DNA from: Candidatus Nitrotoga fabula
GTDB taxonomy: Bacteria > Pseudomonadota > Gammaproteobacteria > Burkholderiales > Gallionellaceae
Reading direction: 5' to 3'
Length of the DNA: 64,000 nt
NCBI RefSeq assembly: GCF_905221025.1
Contig: NZ_CAJNBL010000008.1
Coordinates: forward strand, 62,001 to 126,000
Shown piece by piece: positions 27,744-37,596 of this stretch (position 1 is its first letter; the number at the start of each line of letters is the position of its first letter). Position numbers and translations under genes: made by a program. The notes beneath the pieces are model-generated. The model worked only from the letters and a program-made list of their open reading frames with translations. It was not told the origin of the DNA and did not search any database.

Positions 27744-28517
27744 TCATTCAGTCCAGTACCTGGATATCCATGGTGCCGGGCGTACGAAACGAAACCTGCG
27801 GTTCCGTCGCCCAGCCAAAGCATCCGGCGGGTTGACCTCCCCGTGAAAAATCAGAATGCGCGCGCCATCTGGAATGACTGGAATGCACCAATAATTGCTT
27901 GGCCAAGGGGTAACGCAATGATATTTGAAGCTGCGGCACCAGGAATCAGGCCAGTAGCCCAGTTTCCCCTGCCGGTGAAACCAGTCGGATAGAAATGCCT
28001 GCTCATTCCGGAACCTGCGCCGGATTTCAGCCTGCCCGGTCCGGAATTCCTCCAGCAGCCCGGCATGCGCGCCCAGCCGGAAGCGATAGACAGAAGAATT
28101 ACCGGTAATGCGCCACCGCCGCTTCCAGTCATGAATGATCAAAAATTCCCCGGGGTGCTCAAAGAAACAGTCAATGCCGCTTACAATCACGACATCCAGG
28201 TCAAGAAATAGCGCAGTGCCCTGCAATCCATGCAGATTGGCTTCGAAAGTGGTCAACTTTTTCCAGCCACGCTCTGGAATTCCTTCAGGCAAGGCTAGAT
28301 CAGGAATAGGCAGGCATTCCACTTCGGGACGCACCCCTGCACTCTGATCCGTCAGGCAGACAAAACGGAAACGGCCCTGCAAATTCCGCGCGACCATCGC
28401 ATATAGCCTGTTGACATACTCTGGGCCATACTTGCTTCCCCATTTCATGCACAGAATGACGCGCTCATCCATATCCGCAATGGGAGGAATGGCAGACTCT
28501 TCAATATTTTTTTTCAT
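27744..28517 (-). CDS. Putative glycosyltransferase (GT-A fold, DxD motif)
   Basis: 257 residues. CMKWGSKYGPEYVNRLYAM at the start, FLDLDVVIV with the DLD metal motif near residue 107, and VIPDGARILIFHGEVNPPD near the end match uncharacterised bacterial glycosyltransferases found in LPS clusters. The donor and acceptor are unknown. Its ATG overlaps the O-antigen ligase stop by four bases, so the ligase and this enzyme are made together. Confidence 0.65.
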   Translation of the reverse strand: MKKNIEESAIPPIADMDERVILCMKWGSKYGPEYVNRLYAMVARNLQGRFRFVCLTDQSAGVRPEVECLPIPDLALPEGIPERGWKKLTTFEANLHGLQGTALFLDLDVVIVSGIDCFFEHPGEFLIIHDWKRRWRITGNSSVYRFRLGAHAGLLEEFRTGQAEIRRRFRNEQAFLSDWFHRQGKLGYWPDSWCRSFKYHCVTPWPSNYWCIPVIPDGARILIFHGEVNPPDALAGRRNRRFRFVRPAPWISRYWTE

Positions 28518-29713
28518 ATCGGATTCAGATCGCTCCGCGTTACGCCTGCAAGCGGTATGGCAAGCAACACCATCAATGGCATGCCAAATACTGCATCTCT
28601 CAAAATCGCATTAAACATTCCGCCGACCATTATAGCCACCCCCAGCGTACCCAGCCACATACCGGGAGTTCCGCCAATTTTCCATGCGATGATCAACTGC
28701 GTCAGCCATATCCACAACAGAACTGCCAGTCCGATGAAGCCGATTTCGGAAGCATAAAGCAGATAATCGTTATGCGGGGTGTGTGTTCCTTCACTTGGCA
28801 AACCTTTCGCATATTGACGGTACTGGATGGGAAATGTTGCAATCCCGTGCCCGGTCCATGGCTTTTCGGCAATAATTCTGGAAGTAATACTGAACATCTC
28901 AAGGCGTATCCCGTCGTCGCTGATTTGCTTGCCCTGTGAAAATGCCTCAATATCTCCAAAGGTTCCACGTATGCGCTGCCCCACATCCGATACGGATACC
29001 CAGACAACCGCGAACAGGGATACCAGGCTGAATATCCAGAGCATATTGCGCCGGGACATGGCATAGCATTTTATGAAAATCCATGCGCACAGCAATATGA
29101 AAATCAGGCTGGCCGTTCGTGATTTGGCAAGAAACAGCAGCGCAATGACTACATACAGGAATGCCAGGATTCGCAGCCACATCCTTCTGCGATCCGCAAT
29201 GGAAACGATTTCATGGAGCATCCACGCTGCAGCAATCGCCAGCAAGATTGCGTACAGGATGGATTTGTTTCCCTTATATTCCAGATAATTGGTAAAAATA
29301 CCCCAACCCGGGAGCAGTCCGATGAAATTCAGATAATACAGGGTTGCGGCATACACTGCGCCGGCAAAGAAGAATCTGACCGCCTGCCTTTGCCAGTCTC
29401 CGGGACCGGCGCTGATGAAAAGCAGTAGAAAAATATAGATTTGATAATGGGCAAAACCGGACCAGAAAGTCCCCTGGGGTCGCTCCAGTAAAACTGCTGC
29501 AAGGCATGAAACAACGAACATGCCTGCAATCGGCGTGAACATCGGGTTCATCTTGACTGCCTGCCATTTTGCTTGAAAGCCTGCAGAATACAGCCAGCTT
29601 ATTATAAACAGCACAATAAACGCATAAATGATGCCGACCGGAAAAAATAACGTCAGCGGTAGAAAGGACAGGATCGTTTGAGGCAGCAAATCCCGCTGGA
29701 ACACAGCATTCAT
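28514..29713 (-). CDS. waaL: O-antigen ligase / Wzy-type membrane protein
   Basis: 399 residues with about ten to twelve membrane helices and one larger periplasmic loop containing GHGIATFPIQYRQYAKG and THTPHNDYLLYASEIGF. The H-N-D-Y-L segment in the large loop is the Wzy_C signature shared by O-antigen ligases (WaaL) and some polymerases. WaaL joins undecaprenyl-linked glycan to lipid A-core on the periplasmic face. The presence of glycosyltransferases behind it supports the ligase call, but a polymerase or protein O-glycosylation ligase (PglL) cannot be excluded. Confidence 0.75.
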   Translation of the reverse strand: MNAVFQRDLLPQTILSFLPLTLFFPVGIIYAFIVLFIISWLYSAGFQAKWQAVKMNPMFTPIAGMFVVSCLAAVLLERPQGTFWSGFAHYQIYIFLLLFISAGPGDWQRQAVRFFFAGAVYAATLYYLNFIGLLPGWGIFTNYLEYKGNKSILYAILLAIAAAWMLHEIVSIADRRRMWLRILAFLYVVIALLFLAKSRTASLIFILLCAWIFIKCYAMSRRNMLWIFSLVSLFAVVWVSVSDVGQRIRGTFGDIEAFSQGKQISDDGIRLEMFSITSRIIAEKPWTGHGIATFPIQYRQYAKGLPSEGTHTPHNDYLLYASEIGFIGLAVLLWIWLTQLIIAWKIGGTPGMWLGTLGVAIMVGGMFNAILRDAVFGMPLMVLLAIPLAGVTRSDLNPI

Positions 29714-29945
29714 CGTTTCGTGGACTTTCGTGATTCAAAAATAAGAAATATCATTATTCAACCTCGGGGATACCGGAATCCATCTTCCAGCCTGATTTTT
29801 CCGGAAACCGAGATGCTGACCTGGAATCTCGCGCAATCCTGCGGCAGGCCATGTACAAGCCTGCCCGAATCCGGATCAGCTATCCCGGGTCGCAACAGAC
29901 CGTTCGCTATCCCGACCCCGTAGGATTCATGGCGAATGAAAAAAT

Positions 29946-30647
29946 TCACACCCTGTCGCCAGCTTGCCGGATCATTTCGTTCAGGGCCTGCAACGGGTCT
30001 GCGGCACGAGTGACAGGGCGACCGATCACAAGATAATCCGCTCCCTGTTCCATCGCAATGCGCGGAGTCATCACCCGCGACTGGTCATCCGCTACGCCAT
30101 TAGCCAGGCGGATACCAGGCGTAACCAGACAGAATTTATCACCGCATTGCCGACGCAGCAGAGCTGCCTCCTGGGCGGAACACACGACCCCATCCATGCC
30201 GCTATCCTGCGCCAGCTTCGCCAGGCGCAATACCAGGTCAGCAGGGGAATCCTTCATCCCCAGACCGGTCAGATCTTCCTGCGACATGCTGGTCAGAACG
30301 GTTACAGCAATCAGCCTGGGAGCTCTGGGATATGCGCTCAGCCCTTCTCTTGCCACCTCCATCATCCTGCGGCCGCCAAGTGCATGGACGTTTACCATCC
30401 ATACTCCCAACGCGGCAGCAGCCTTGCATGCCTGTGCCACCGTATTGGGGATGTCATGGAATTTCAAATCAAGAAAAATTTCAAACCCCCGCTGCATCAG
30501 CTGTTCCACCAGCCTGGGACCTGCTGCAGTGAATAGCTCCATGCCCACCTTGAGGCGACACAGCGCTGGCTCCAGCTGCACAACCAGATCCAGCGCGCCA
30601 GCAGCATCGGGATAATCCAGGGCAACAATAATTTTAGGGTCTCTCAT
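29946..30647 (-). CDS. pyrF: Orotidine 5'-phosphate decarboxylase
   Basis: 233 residues, a complete type I OMP decarboxylase. The catalytic Asp-Lys-Asp set is in [13 protein letters not shown], and the phosphate site is VTPGIRL and [11 protein letters not shown]. It makes UMP, the last step of pyrimidine synthesis. The start overlaps the lapB stop by four bases, as in many proteobacteria. Confidence 0.97.
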   Translation of the reverse strand: MRDPKIIVALDYPDAAGALDLVVQLEPALCRLKVGMELFTAAGPRLVEQLMQRGFEIFLDLKFHDIPNTVAQACKAAAALGVWMVNVHALGGRRMMEVAREGLSAYPRAPRLIAVTVLTSMSQEDLTGLGMKDSPADLVLRLAKLAQDSGMDGVVCSAQEAALLRRQCGDKFCLVTPGIRLANGVADDQSRVMTPRIAMEQGADYLVIGRPVTRAADPLQALNEMIRQAGDRV

Positions 30648-31825
30648 AGTTTCGCTTCATGCCCGATTTCTTCCGTTCTGCGCGGCAAATACGTTTCCCA
30701 GCCATGACATGCCGGACAGTGCCAGTAAAATTGCCGTGCCTTGAACCCGCAATTTGCACAACGATACATGGCCAGCAGCCGGGTACGCTGGTGCACCAGA
30801 TTTTTCACCATTTCCACATCGGAACGATGTTCCATCGACATATCCAGCAACCGCGCCTCCAACAGCTTGTCAAGGCCCAGCAGTGTTGGGTTGCGCTGGA
30901 GTTCCCCCCTTACCAACTTGTATGCCGCTTCCGGTCCGTCCCGTTTCACGATGGCATCAAACAGCACATTCATCAGATCCAGCGAAGAATAATTGATCAA
31001 ATATTCCTGCAACAAACTAATACCTGCATCTGCCTGCCCCAGATTTCTGTAAGCCTGAAGCAGGCGTTCTGCAACCAGAGGCAGGTACTGTGGGTCCTGA
31101 TGTCTGACCCGCTGCCAGATTTCAATTGCGTTTGCGTACTTTTGCAACGCATTTTCGATGTCTCCGAGCATCATCGTGGCCCGCACCGAATGGGGGTTAG
31201 CTTCCAGCGCCTGCGCCAAATAGCTCCGTGCCCCGTCAATTCGTTGCATTGCCCAATCCCCGGCAGCCAGTTCACAATAAAAAAAGGCCGCCTCCTTGTC
31301 ATACGGCTTGCCGCTCAATTTCGCCAGCCGCTGGGTAATCTCGATCGCCATTACCCAGTTTTTCTCTTTCTGATACAGCTCGAGAAGAAAGTTTAACGCT
31401 GCATGGGCATACGAAGTGCCCTGCAACTTCAGGAACAGTTCTTCTGCCCGGTCTAATATCCCTGCATTCAGGTAATCCTGAGCCAACTCGAATAATGCCT
31501 GCTGTTTCTTGTCTTCCTCAAGATCAGGGCGTTCGATCAAATTCAAATGCATCCGGATGGCACGATCCACTTCGCCACGGCGACGGAATAAATTGCCCAA
31601 TGCAAAATGCAATTCGATCGTTTGCGGATCCACCTGCACCACTTCGATAAAAGCCTCAATCGCTTTATCCTGCTGCTCGTTCAGCAGGAAATTCAACCCC
31701 TGAAAATAGGATCGTGGCAAGGATCTGGATTCAAACAGCAACTGCTTGATATCGATCCGCGCAGCCACCCAACCCATTCCAAAAAACAGCGGAAAAACCA
31801 GCAGCATCCAAAGTTCAAAATTCAT
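30644..31825 (-). CDS. lapB: LPS assembly protein LapB (YciM)
   Basis: About 393 residues from ATG 31825; the frame starts nine bases earlier at a TTG. The N-terminal membrane anchor ([20 protein letters not shown]) is followed by roughly nine TPR units and a C-terminal rubredoxin-like zinc module ([23 protein letters not shown]) with four Cys. In E. coli LapB guides FtsH to LpxC and so limits lipid A synthesis. It sits between lapA and pyrF and close to the glycan genes. A 231-bp gap separates it from lapA, larger than in many relatives. Confidence 0.95.
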   Translation of the reverse strand: MNFELWMLLVFPLFFGMGWVAARIDIKQLLFESRSLPRSYFQGLNFLLNEQQDKAIEAFIEVVQVDPQTIELHFALGNLFRRRGEVDRAIRMHLNLIERPDLEEDKKQQALFELAQDYLNAGILDRAEELFLKLQGTSYAHAALNFLLELYQKEKNWVMAIEITQRLAKLSGKPYDKEAAFFYCELAAGDWAMQRIDGARSYLAQALEANPHSVRATMMLGDIENALQKYANAIEIWQRVRHQDPQYLPLVAERLLQAYRNLGQADAGISLLQEYLINYSSLDLMNVLFDAIVKRDGPEAAYKLVRGELQRNPTLLGLDKLLEARLLDMSMEHRSDVEMVKNLVHQRTRLLAMYRCANCGFKARQFYWHCPACHGWETYLPRRTEEIGHEAKL

Positions 31826-32056
31826 AACAGACAAGCCGGATTAAAAAAGGATGCAATCCATGAGCAGTATATTTTACAAACCAATGGTCATCACATGGAA
31901 TTGAACCGGAATACAGATCAAAGCGGAAAGACAACAACCAGCCCAACCTGGCAGAAACAGGCGTTACTGACTTTCCAGAAGGCAAAATCTCTGCACAGAT
32001 GAACGATCCCGTCCTTTGCAGGCTCGCCTGAAGCGGACCCGGGTTCCATCCCTACC

Positions 32057-32347
32057 CTACATTCCCGGGGAATTCAGGTCGCTTTCATTTACCAGCTTGC
32101 TTTTCAGGCGTAATTCGCGTTTCAGCATCGCGATCTCCCTGCGTTGCCGAAGAATATTATTCAGCACCGCAAGCACGCCGACAACCATTCCTGCAGCAAA
32201 AAACAGCAACAACGCGAGTATCAACGAAGTATGCCATTCATAGCCAAGAATATAGTGCAACACCACAGGTTGGTCATTTTTGATGGCAAAACCCAAAAAC
32301 ACCAGAAACAATATCGCACGTAACAACCAGATCAGATAGCGCATCAT
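32057..32347 (-). CDS. lapA: LPS assembly protein LapA (DUF1049)
   Basis: 96 residues with two membrane segments (LIWLLRAILFLVFLGFAI and LILALLLFFAAGMVVGVLAVL) and a basic coiled tail (RQRREIAMLKREL). This is the usual LapA/YciS shape; it is the inner-membrane partner of LapB. It lies between ihfB and lapB on the same strand. Confidence 0.9.
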   Translation of the reverse strand: MMRYLIWLLRAILFLVFLGFAIKNDQPVVLHYILGYEWHTSLILALLLFFAAGMVVGVLAVLNNILRQRREIAMLKRELRLKSKLVNESDLNSPGM

Positions 32348-32487
32348 TTACCTGCAATCATTTTTGCCACATGAGCCACCAAAAAATAGACGGCACTATC
32401 TTGCGACAGGCCGTCCATTTCATTCCCGAAAAAACTCTCTCCTACAGCCATCCCTTCCCCGGTTCATCCAGATCGGCTGAACCGGTT

Positions 32488-32775
32488 TCAAGAAGCCGTA
32501 TAATCAACCCGTTCACGCAATTCCTTGCCTGCCTTGAAGTGAGGTACATATTTCGCAGGTACCTGCACCTTGTCTCCAGATTTCGGGTTGCGACCTATCC
32601 GCGGCGGACGATAATTCAGGGCAAAGCTGCCGAAGCCCCGGATTTCAATGCGTTCGCCCCGTTCCAGAGTTTCTGCCATGGCATCCAGGATCTCTTTGAC
32701 TGCAAGATCGGCATCCTTGGCCAACAGTTGTGGAAAACGCTCCGCCAATTTTGCAATAAGTTCAGAACGGGTCAT
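32488..32775 (-). CDS. ihfB: Integration host factor subunit beta
   Basis: 95 residues, the classic IHF/HU fold. [17 protein letters not shown] and the beta-arm segment [23 protein letters not shown] are diagnostic of IHF-beta rather than HU. It pairs with IHF-alpha to bend DNA by about 160 degrees, acting in recombination, replication and sigma-54 promoters. It follows rpsA with a 17-bp gap and an AAGGAG-type site. Confidence 0.97.
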   Translation of the reverse strand: MTRSELIAKLAERFPQLLAKDADLAVKEILDAMAETLERGERIEIRGFGSFALNYRPPRIGRNPKSGDKVQVPAKYVPHFKAGKELRERVDYTAS

Positions 32776-32792
32776 TCCTAGTCACTCCTTAA

Positions 32793-34523
32793 TTATGATG
32801 CGTCCGCCTTGCTGGTACCCATTTTCGCTTTCAGCAGGGCACCCAGATTGGTCGTTCCTGCTGTCGCGGAACTTTCAACCGCGGCAGCAGAAAATTTCTG
32901 CATCACTGCTGTCTCGTCCGCCTTCTCCAAGGCTTTTATGGACAAATTGATGCCACGATTCTTACGATCAATGTTCGTAATCATCGCTTTTACCGTGTCA
33001 CCTTCCTTCAGGTGATTACGTATATCCTCAACACGATCCGCAGACACCTCGGAAGCCTTGAGGAAACCCTCAACCTCTCCATCCAGGGTAACAATTGCAC
33101 CTTTCGCATCAATGGACTTGACCACGCCATTCACTACGCTGCCCTTGTCATGCGTCGCAATATAGCCGTTGAACAGGTCGCCATCCATTTGCTTGACACC
33201 CAATGAAATTCGCTCACGCTCCACATCAATCGCCAGCACTACTGCCTCAAGCTCATCCCCTTTTTTGTAATTGCGTACTGCCTCTTCTCCGGGAACCGAC
33301 CAGGAAAGGTCAGACAAATGAACCAGGCCGTCGATCCCGCCATCCAGGCCGATGAATATACCGAAATCGGTAATCGACTTGATCTGACCTTTTACTTTGT
33401 CCCCCTTCTTGTGATTCAGGGCAAAATCATCCCATGGATTGGATTTGCACTGTTTCATGCCCAGGGAAATCCGGCGGCGCTGTTCGTCAATTTCCAGGAT
33501 CATGACCTCTACTTCATCGCCCAGCTGCACCACCTTGGAAGGATGCACATTCTTGTTGGTCCAATCCATCTCAGAAACATGCACCAGACCTTCGATACCC
33601 TGTTCAATTTCAACAAACGCACCATAGTCAGTCAGATTGGTCACCTTGCCGAACAAGCGGGTTCCTTGCGGGTAGCGACGTTCCAGGCCTGTCCACGGGT
33701 CGTCTCCCATCTGTTTGATCCCCAGGGAAACACGATTTTTCTCTTGATCGAACTTGAGAATCCTGGCCTCCACCTCATCACCGATCGCCAGCACCTCGGA
33801 AGGATGCTTCACACGACGCCAGGCCAGATCGGTAATATGCAGCAGGCCATCGATTCCTCCCAGATCCACAAATGCGCCATAATCGGTAATATTTTTTACA
33901 ATACCTTTTACCGTGGCTCCTTCCTTCAGGCTTTCCATCATGGCCTGACGATCCGCTCCCTGGCTTGCTTCCAGAACTGCGCGGCGGGAAACCACCACGT
34001 TATTACGCTTGCGGTCCAGTTTGATAATCTTGAGCTCCATCTCCTTGTTCTCATAAGGAGTCGTATCCTTTACCGGGCGGATGTCCACCAGAGAACCGGG
34101 CAGGAAAGCACGTATGCCATTTACCATGGCGGTCAGACCACCTTTTACCTTGCCGCTCACAAAGCCTTCAACGATCTTGCCCTCTTTCATCGCTTCTTCC
34201 AGCTCAATCCATGCTGCAAGACGCTTTGCCTTCTCCCGTGACAGCTTGGTTTCACCATAACCATTCTCCAGCGATTCAATCGCCACGGTTACAAAATCAC
34301 CAGCCTTCACTTCAATCTCACCTGCAGCGTTGAGAAACTCCTCAACAGGAATAAAGCTTTCGGATTTCAGACCGGCATTCACCACCACCACGTTATGATC
34401 GATGCGTACAATATACGCAGTAACCAGTTCGCCCGCGCGCATTTCCTTGCGCGTCAGGCTTTCTTCAAACAGTGAAGCGAAACTTTCCTGATCGTTCTCA
34501 ACTACGGCAGCATTAGCATTCAT
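32793..34523 (-). CDS. rpsA: 30S ribosomal protein S1
   Basis: 576 residues with six S1 RNA-binding repeats, the standard full-length form. Repeats are recognisable by D-Y-G-A-F-V-D/E and G-L-V-H-V-S-E motifs ([59 protein letters not shown]). S1 holds mRNA near the ribosome decoding site. It lies between aroA-cmk and ihfB as in most proteobacteria. Confidence 0.98.
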   Translation of the reverse strand: MNANAAVVENDQESFASLFEESLTRKEMRAGELVTAYIVRIDHNVVVVNAGLKSESFIPVEEFLNAAGEIEVKAGDFVTVAIESLENGYGETKLSREKAKRLAAWIELEEAMKEGKIVEGFVSGKVKGGLTAMVNGIRAFLPGSLVDIRPVKDTTPYENKEMELKIIKLDRKRNNVVVSRRAVLEASQGADRQAMMESLKEGATVKGIVKNITDYGAFVDLGGIDGLLHITDLAWRRVKHPSEVLAIGDEVEARILKFDQEKNRVSLGIKQMGDDPWTGLERRYPQGTRLFGKVTNLTDYGAFVEIEQGIEGLVHVSEMDWTNKNVHPSKVVQLGDEVEVMILEIDEQRRRISLGMKQCKSNPWDDFALNHKKGDKVKGQIKSITDFGIFIGLDGGIDGLVHLSDLSWSVPGEEAVRNYKKGDELEAVVLAIDVERERISLGVKQMDGDLFNGYIATHDKGSVVNGVVKSIDAKGAIVTLDGEVEGFLKASEVSADRVEDIRNHLKEGDTVKAMITNIDRKNRGINLSIKALEKADETAVMQKFSAAAVESSATAGTTNLGALLKAKMGTSKADAS

Positions 34524-34545
34524 TTATCATCTTATCCAGAACAAA

Positions 34546-34560
34546 CCCGCATTTCGCGGG
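34546..34560 (-). promoter_or_regulatory. Small GC hairpin in the rpsA leader
   Basis: CCCGC, a five-base loop and GCGGG lie 23-37 bases before the rpsA start codon, read on the minus strand as a stem followed by TTTGTTC. S1 is known to bind its own leader in other bacteria, so a regulatory or weak terminator role is possible. The stem is short. Confidence 0.25.
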
Positions 34561-34647
34561 GCTAGTTAAAAAACCCGAACCCATAAAACGGTTGCGGGGC
34601 GGTCGTATCCATCATACGGTTTTCCTGCCAAATTGAATTCACAGCTT

Positions 34648-36618
34648 TTACCCTGGCATTTCAGACATGGAATGATAGCGGGCCAGCACTTCCTGCACCG
34701 CCTGCGCAACCGTCAGGCTGGAGGTATCAAGCAAGACTGCCCCGGATACCTGTTGCATGGGTGCCACGCTACGCTGACTGTCCCGCTCGTCCCGCTCGCG
34801 AATACTCTTTAGCAGATTGGAAATGTTAGCATTCATTCCTTTTTCTATCAACTGTTTATAACGCCGTTCGGCACGAATTTCAGCGCTGGCCGTAAGAAAT
34901 ATTTTCAGCGCCGCATCCGGAAACACTACAGATGCCATATCCCGGCCATCCGCAACCAGACCGGGTTTCCTGCGGAACGCACGCTGCTTTTCCAACAGCA
35001 CAGCGCGCACCGCAGGCAGGAGCGCCACTACGGAGGCATCCACCGCGGATTCCTCGGAACGCAATTCGTCCGTTACCCTTACGTCATCCAGCCAGGAATC
35101 CGCTCCCTCGAAGCGAATCTCCATGCACCCTGCCAGGTCGGCCAGCTGATCTTCCCTGTCAAGTGCAATCCCTTGCTGCCTCGCAGCCAGCGACAGCATC
35201 CGATACAAGGCCCCGCTATCCAGATAATGAAAGCCCAGTGCCTCTGCCACCCGCTGCGCCACGGTACCCTTGCCGGAAGCAGAAGGCCCATCTATGGCGA
35301 TAACAGGTACTGCCTTCACCACCCTGGCCAGGCATTCAAAGTAATCCGGAAAGGTTTTGGCGACGCATTGCGGGTCTTTGATACGCACCCCGGTCTGACC
35401 GAACGCGGCCAGCGAAAAACACATCGCCATGCGATGATCATCATACGTATCGATCACGGGCGGGCGGGAAACCGCGGCAGTCGCGCAGGGAAAAGAAACG
35501 CTCAGGAAATCCGCACCATCCTCCACCTTTGCACCAAATTTGCGCAGTTCTGCAGCCATCGCATCGATACGATCGGTTTCCTTGACACGCCAGCTTGCAA
35601 TATTCCGCAGCGTCGTTACCCCATCGGCAAACAGTGCGCAAACGGCCAGCGTCATCGCCGCATCAGGGATATGATTACAATCCAGGTCTATCCCCTGTAA
35701 CCTTCCGGATTCCGGCGCGCTTGCCTCAATCCAGTTCGGCCCCATGGTAATGTGCGCACCCATCTGCCGCAGCGCTTCAACAAAACGCACATCCCCCTGA
35801 ATACTGTCATGCCCCACTCCCTCCACCCTTACCGGACCGCCGCCAATAGCACCCGCGGCCAGAAAATAGGATGCGGACGAGGCATCACCCTCGACATGAA
35901 CCATGCCCGGCGCGGTATACCGGCTGCCGGCGGGGACGGTAAACGAGCTCCAGCCATCCCGAGCGACCTGGACACCGAAACGGGCCATCATCGCCAGCGT
36001 GATATCGATATAGGGCTTGGAAATCAGCTCACCCTCCACCCCCACGATGGTAGCACCGGGGAGCAGGGGCAACGCCATCAGCAACGAACTGAGAAACTGG
36101 CTGGAAACATCACCGCGCACCATAATACGACCGCCGCTGCTCAAACTGGCCGGATAGATTTCCAGCGGAGGAAAACCCTCCGTGCCCAGATAGCGGATAT
36201 CTGCTCCCAGCCTGCGCAATGCATCCACCAGATCCCCAATCGGGCGCTCATGCATGCGGGGAACCCCGGAAAGCCGGTAACACCCTCCACTCAGCGCAAG
36301 CGCGGCAGTCAGCGGGCGGAAAGCCGTACCGGCATTTCCCAGGAATAGCCCGGCCTCCTTAACCGGAAAGCCACCGGCACACCCGTGTACCCGGTAGGAG
36401 TGCCCCCCCAGCGCTTCGATGGACACTCCCAGGGTGCGCAACCCGTTCAGCATGACATCGGTATCATCGGAATGCAGCAGGTCATGAATTTCCGTTGTCC
36501 CATGAGACAAAGCGGAAAGAAGCAAAATGCGGTTGGATATGCTTTTCGAGCCGGGAAGGCGTGCCGTTCCCCGCGCACTGAGCAGAGGAGGAAGATCAAT
36601 ATGGTCAGGGTATTTCAT
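34648..36618 (-). CDS. aroA-cmk: Fused EPSP synthase (AroA) and cytidylate kinase (Cmk)
   Basis: 656 residues in one open frame. Residues 1 to about 436 are 3-phosphoshikimate 1-carboxyvinyltransferase ([31 protein letters not shown]-like [10 protein letters not shown]). Residues from about 437 are cytidylate kinase with P-loop [11 protein letters not shown] and [15 protein letters not shown]. The first joins shikimate 3-phosphate to PEP in aromatic amino-acid synthesis; the second phosphorylates CMP. The order aroA-cmk-rpsA is conserved in proteobacteria as separate genes, so this is a natural gene fusion, known in some betaproteobacteria. No stop or frameshift is visible at the junction. 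Confidence 0.95.
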   Translation of the reverse strand: MKYPDHIDLPPLLSARGTARLPGSKSISNRILLLSALSHGTTEIHDLLHSDDTDVMLNGLRTLGVSIEALGGHSYRVHGCAGGFPVKEAGLFLGNAGTAFRPLTAALALSGGCYRLSGVPRMHERPIGDLVDALRRLGADIRYLGTEGFPPLEIYPASLSSGGRIMVRGDVSSQFLSSLLMALPLLPGATIVGVEGELISKPYIDITLAMMARFGVQVARDGWSSFTVPAGSRYTAPGMVHVEGDASSASYFLAAGAIGGGPVRVEGVGHDSIQGDVRFVEALRQMGAHITMGPNWIEASAPESGRLQGIDLDCNHIPDAAMTLAVCALFADGVTTLRNIASWRVKETDRIDAMAAELRKFGAKVEDGADFLSVSFPCATAAVSRPPVIDTYDDHRMAMCFSLAAFGQTGVRIKDPQCVAKTFPDYFECLARVVKAVPVIAIDGPSASGKGTVAQRVAEALGFHYLDSGALYRMLSLAARQQGIALDREDQLADLAGCMEIRFEGADSWLDDVRVTDELRSEESAVDASVVALLPAVRAVLLEKQRAFRRKPGLVADGRDMASVVFPDAALKIFLTASAEIRAERRYKQLIEKGMNANISNLLKSIRERDERDSQRSVAPMQQVSGAVLLDTSSLTVAQAVQEVLARYHSMSEMPG

Positions 36619-36735
36619 TTCAGAAAAAGTAATTCATTCACTGCAATATTAGGAATTCAATTAGCGAGTCAATCTGGCCGGAATGCCGTAAAAAAATACG
36701 CATTCCCATAGTTCCGGTTGCATGCCGGCCTACTG

Positions 36736-37596
36736 CTATGGCCAGAAAGCGACCGGCAGGGCTTTACTGTAGTGATTCCAGCGGGCATCCCTGATTTCTG
36801 TTTCCATCAGGATGACCTCCTCATCAGGGGCTCCCCCGCCATCTTCATTGTCACAGAGACCGACCCCGTAGATCAGCCCACCTCTTTCAGTAAGAATAAA
36901 GCGATTATGCATTTGCGTTTTTTCATAAAGATGCAGCTGCATCTTTACCCCTGCAGGCAGCAAGGGAGCATACTGCCGGAAACGGCGAATCAGCTCATCT
37001 TCCGCAATCTCATCACTGCGGTGTATTTCCACGGTAGCCTGATTGCCCTGCAACAGGGAAGCGATCTGCTCCAGCGGTCGCAAGTAACGAGGCTTGGCAA
37101 GGTCAAAGTGTGGATCCACAATTTTAATTATTCTAGCATGCCGGATCAGAAACCCGGCACAGCCTACCAGCGCCTTTGCGGTCCGGGGAACCGCACGTTG
37201 CCGGGCGGACCTGAAACGCGGGTTTTCTTCATCAATTTCATCCTTCTGGAGTACATCGGGATGGTCTACCGCGGTAGCGGAGATAATCGCGGCAAAAGGC
37301 CTGCGCGCATGCTCCGCCAGCGCGCGGTCTATCCATGCCTGCGATCCATCGCCGCTTGGCCTGCCGGTATCAAACACAATGTCTCCGCCAAGCTTGTTCA
37401 GCCTTTCCACGATCCGGGAAAACTCGACCTTCCCTTGATGTTCTCGCAAAGCAGACTCACAAACCATCTTCCTCCATTTCCTGGGAAAGGCAGAAATGAC
37501 CCGTCCCTGGCTCACGCCGAATTTCTCGGTAAAGTAACAGAACTCGCGATAGGACGAAGTAATCGCTTCCGGATCCAGTGCAAATTCCTTGATCAT
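36736..37596 (-). CDS. PLD-like protein of the RmuC-HsdMS-ATPase operon
   Basis: 286 residues, no close family I can name. The C-terminal half resembles a single phospholipase-D-like unit: IVDPHFDL (residues 159-166) gives a strand, and QMHNRFILTERGG (229-240) with a His-x-Arg at 230/232 followed by GVGLCDN matches the diverged PLDc form where HxK has become HxR. It could be a nuclease or a non-catalytic sensor. The N-terminal 150 residues are predicted mixed alpha-beta. Its ATG overlaps the ATPase stop (TGATG), which implies coupled synthesis. It is the last gene of a five-gene operon. Confidence 0.55.
   Translation of the reverse strand: MIKEFALDPEAITSSYREFCYFTEKFGVSQGRVISAFPRKWRKMVCESALREHQGKVEFSRIVERLNKLGGDIVFDTGRPSGDGSQAWIDRALAEHARRPFAAIISATAVDHPDVLQKDEIDEENPRFRSARQRAVPRTAKALVGCAGFLIRHARIIKIVDPHFDLAKPRYLRPLEQIASLLQGNQATVEIHRSDEIAEDELIRRFRQYAPLLPAGVKMQLHLYEKTQMHNRFILTERGGLIYGVGLCDNEDGGGAPDEEVILMETEIRDARWNHYSKALPVAFWP

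Noticed and set aside
33318-34241. 307-codon plus-strand frame opposite rpsA
   Set aside because: Antisense to the conserved S1 gene; an artefact of its codon bias.
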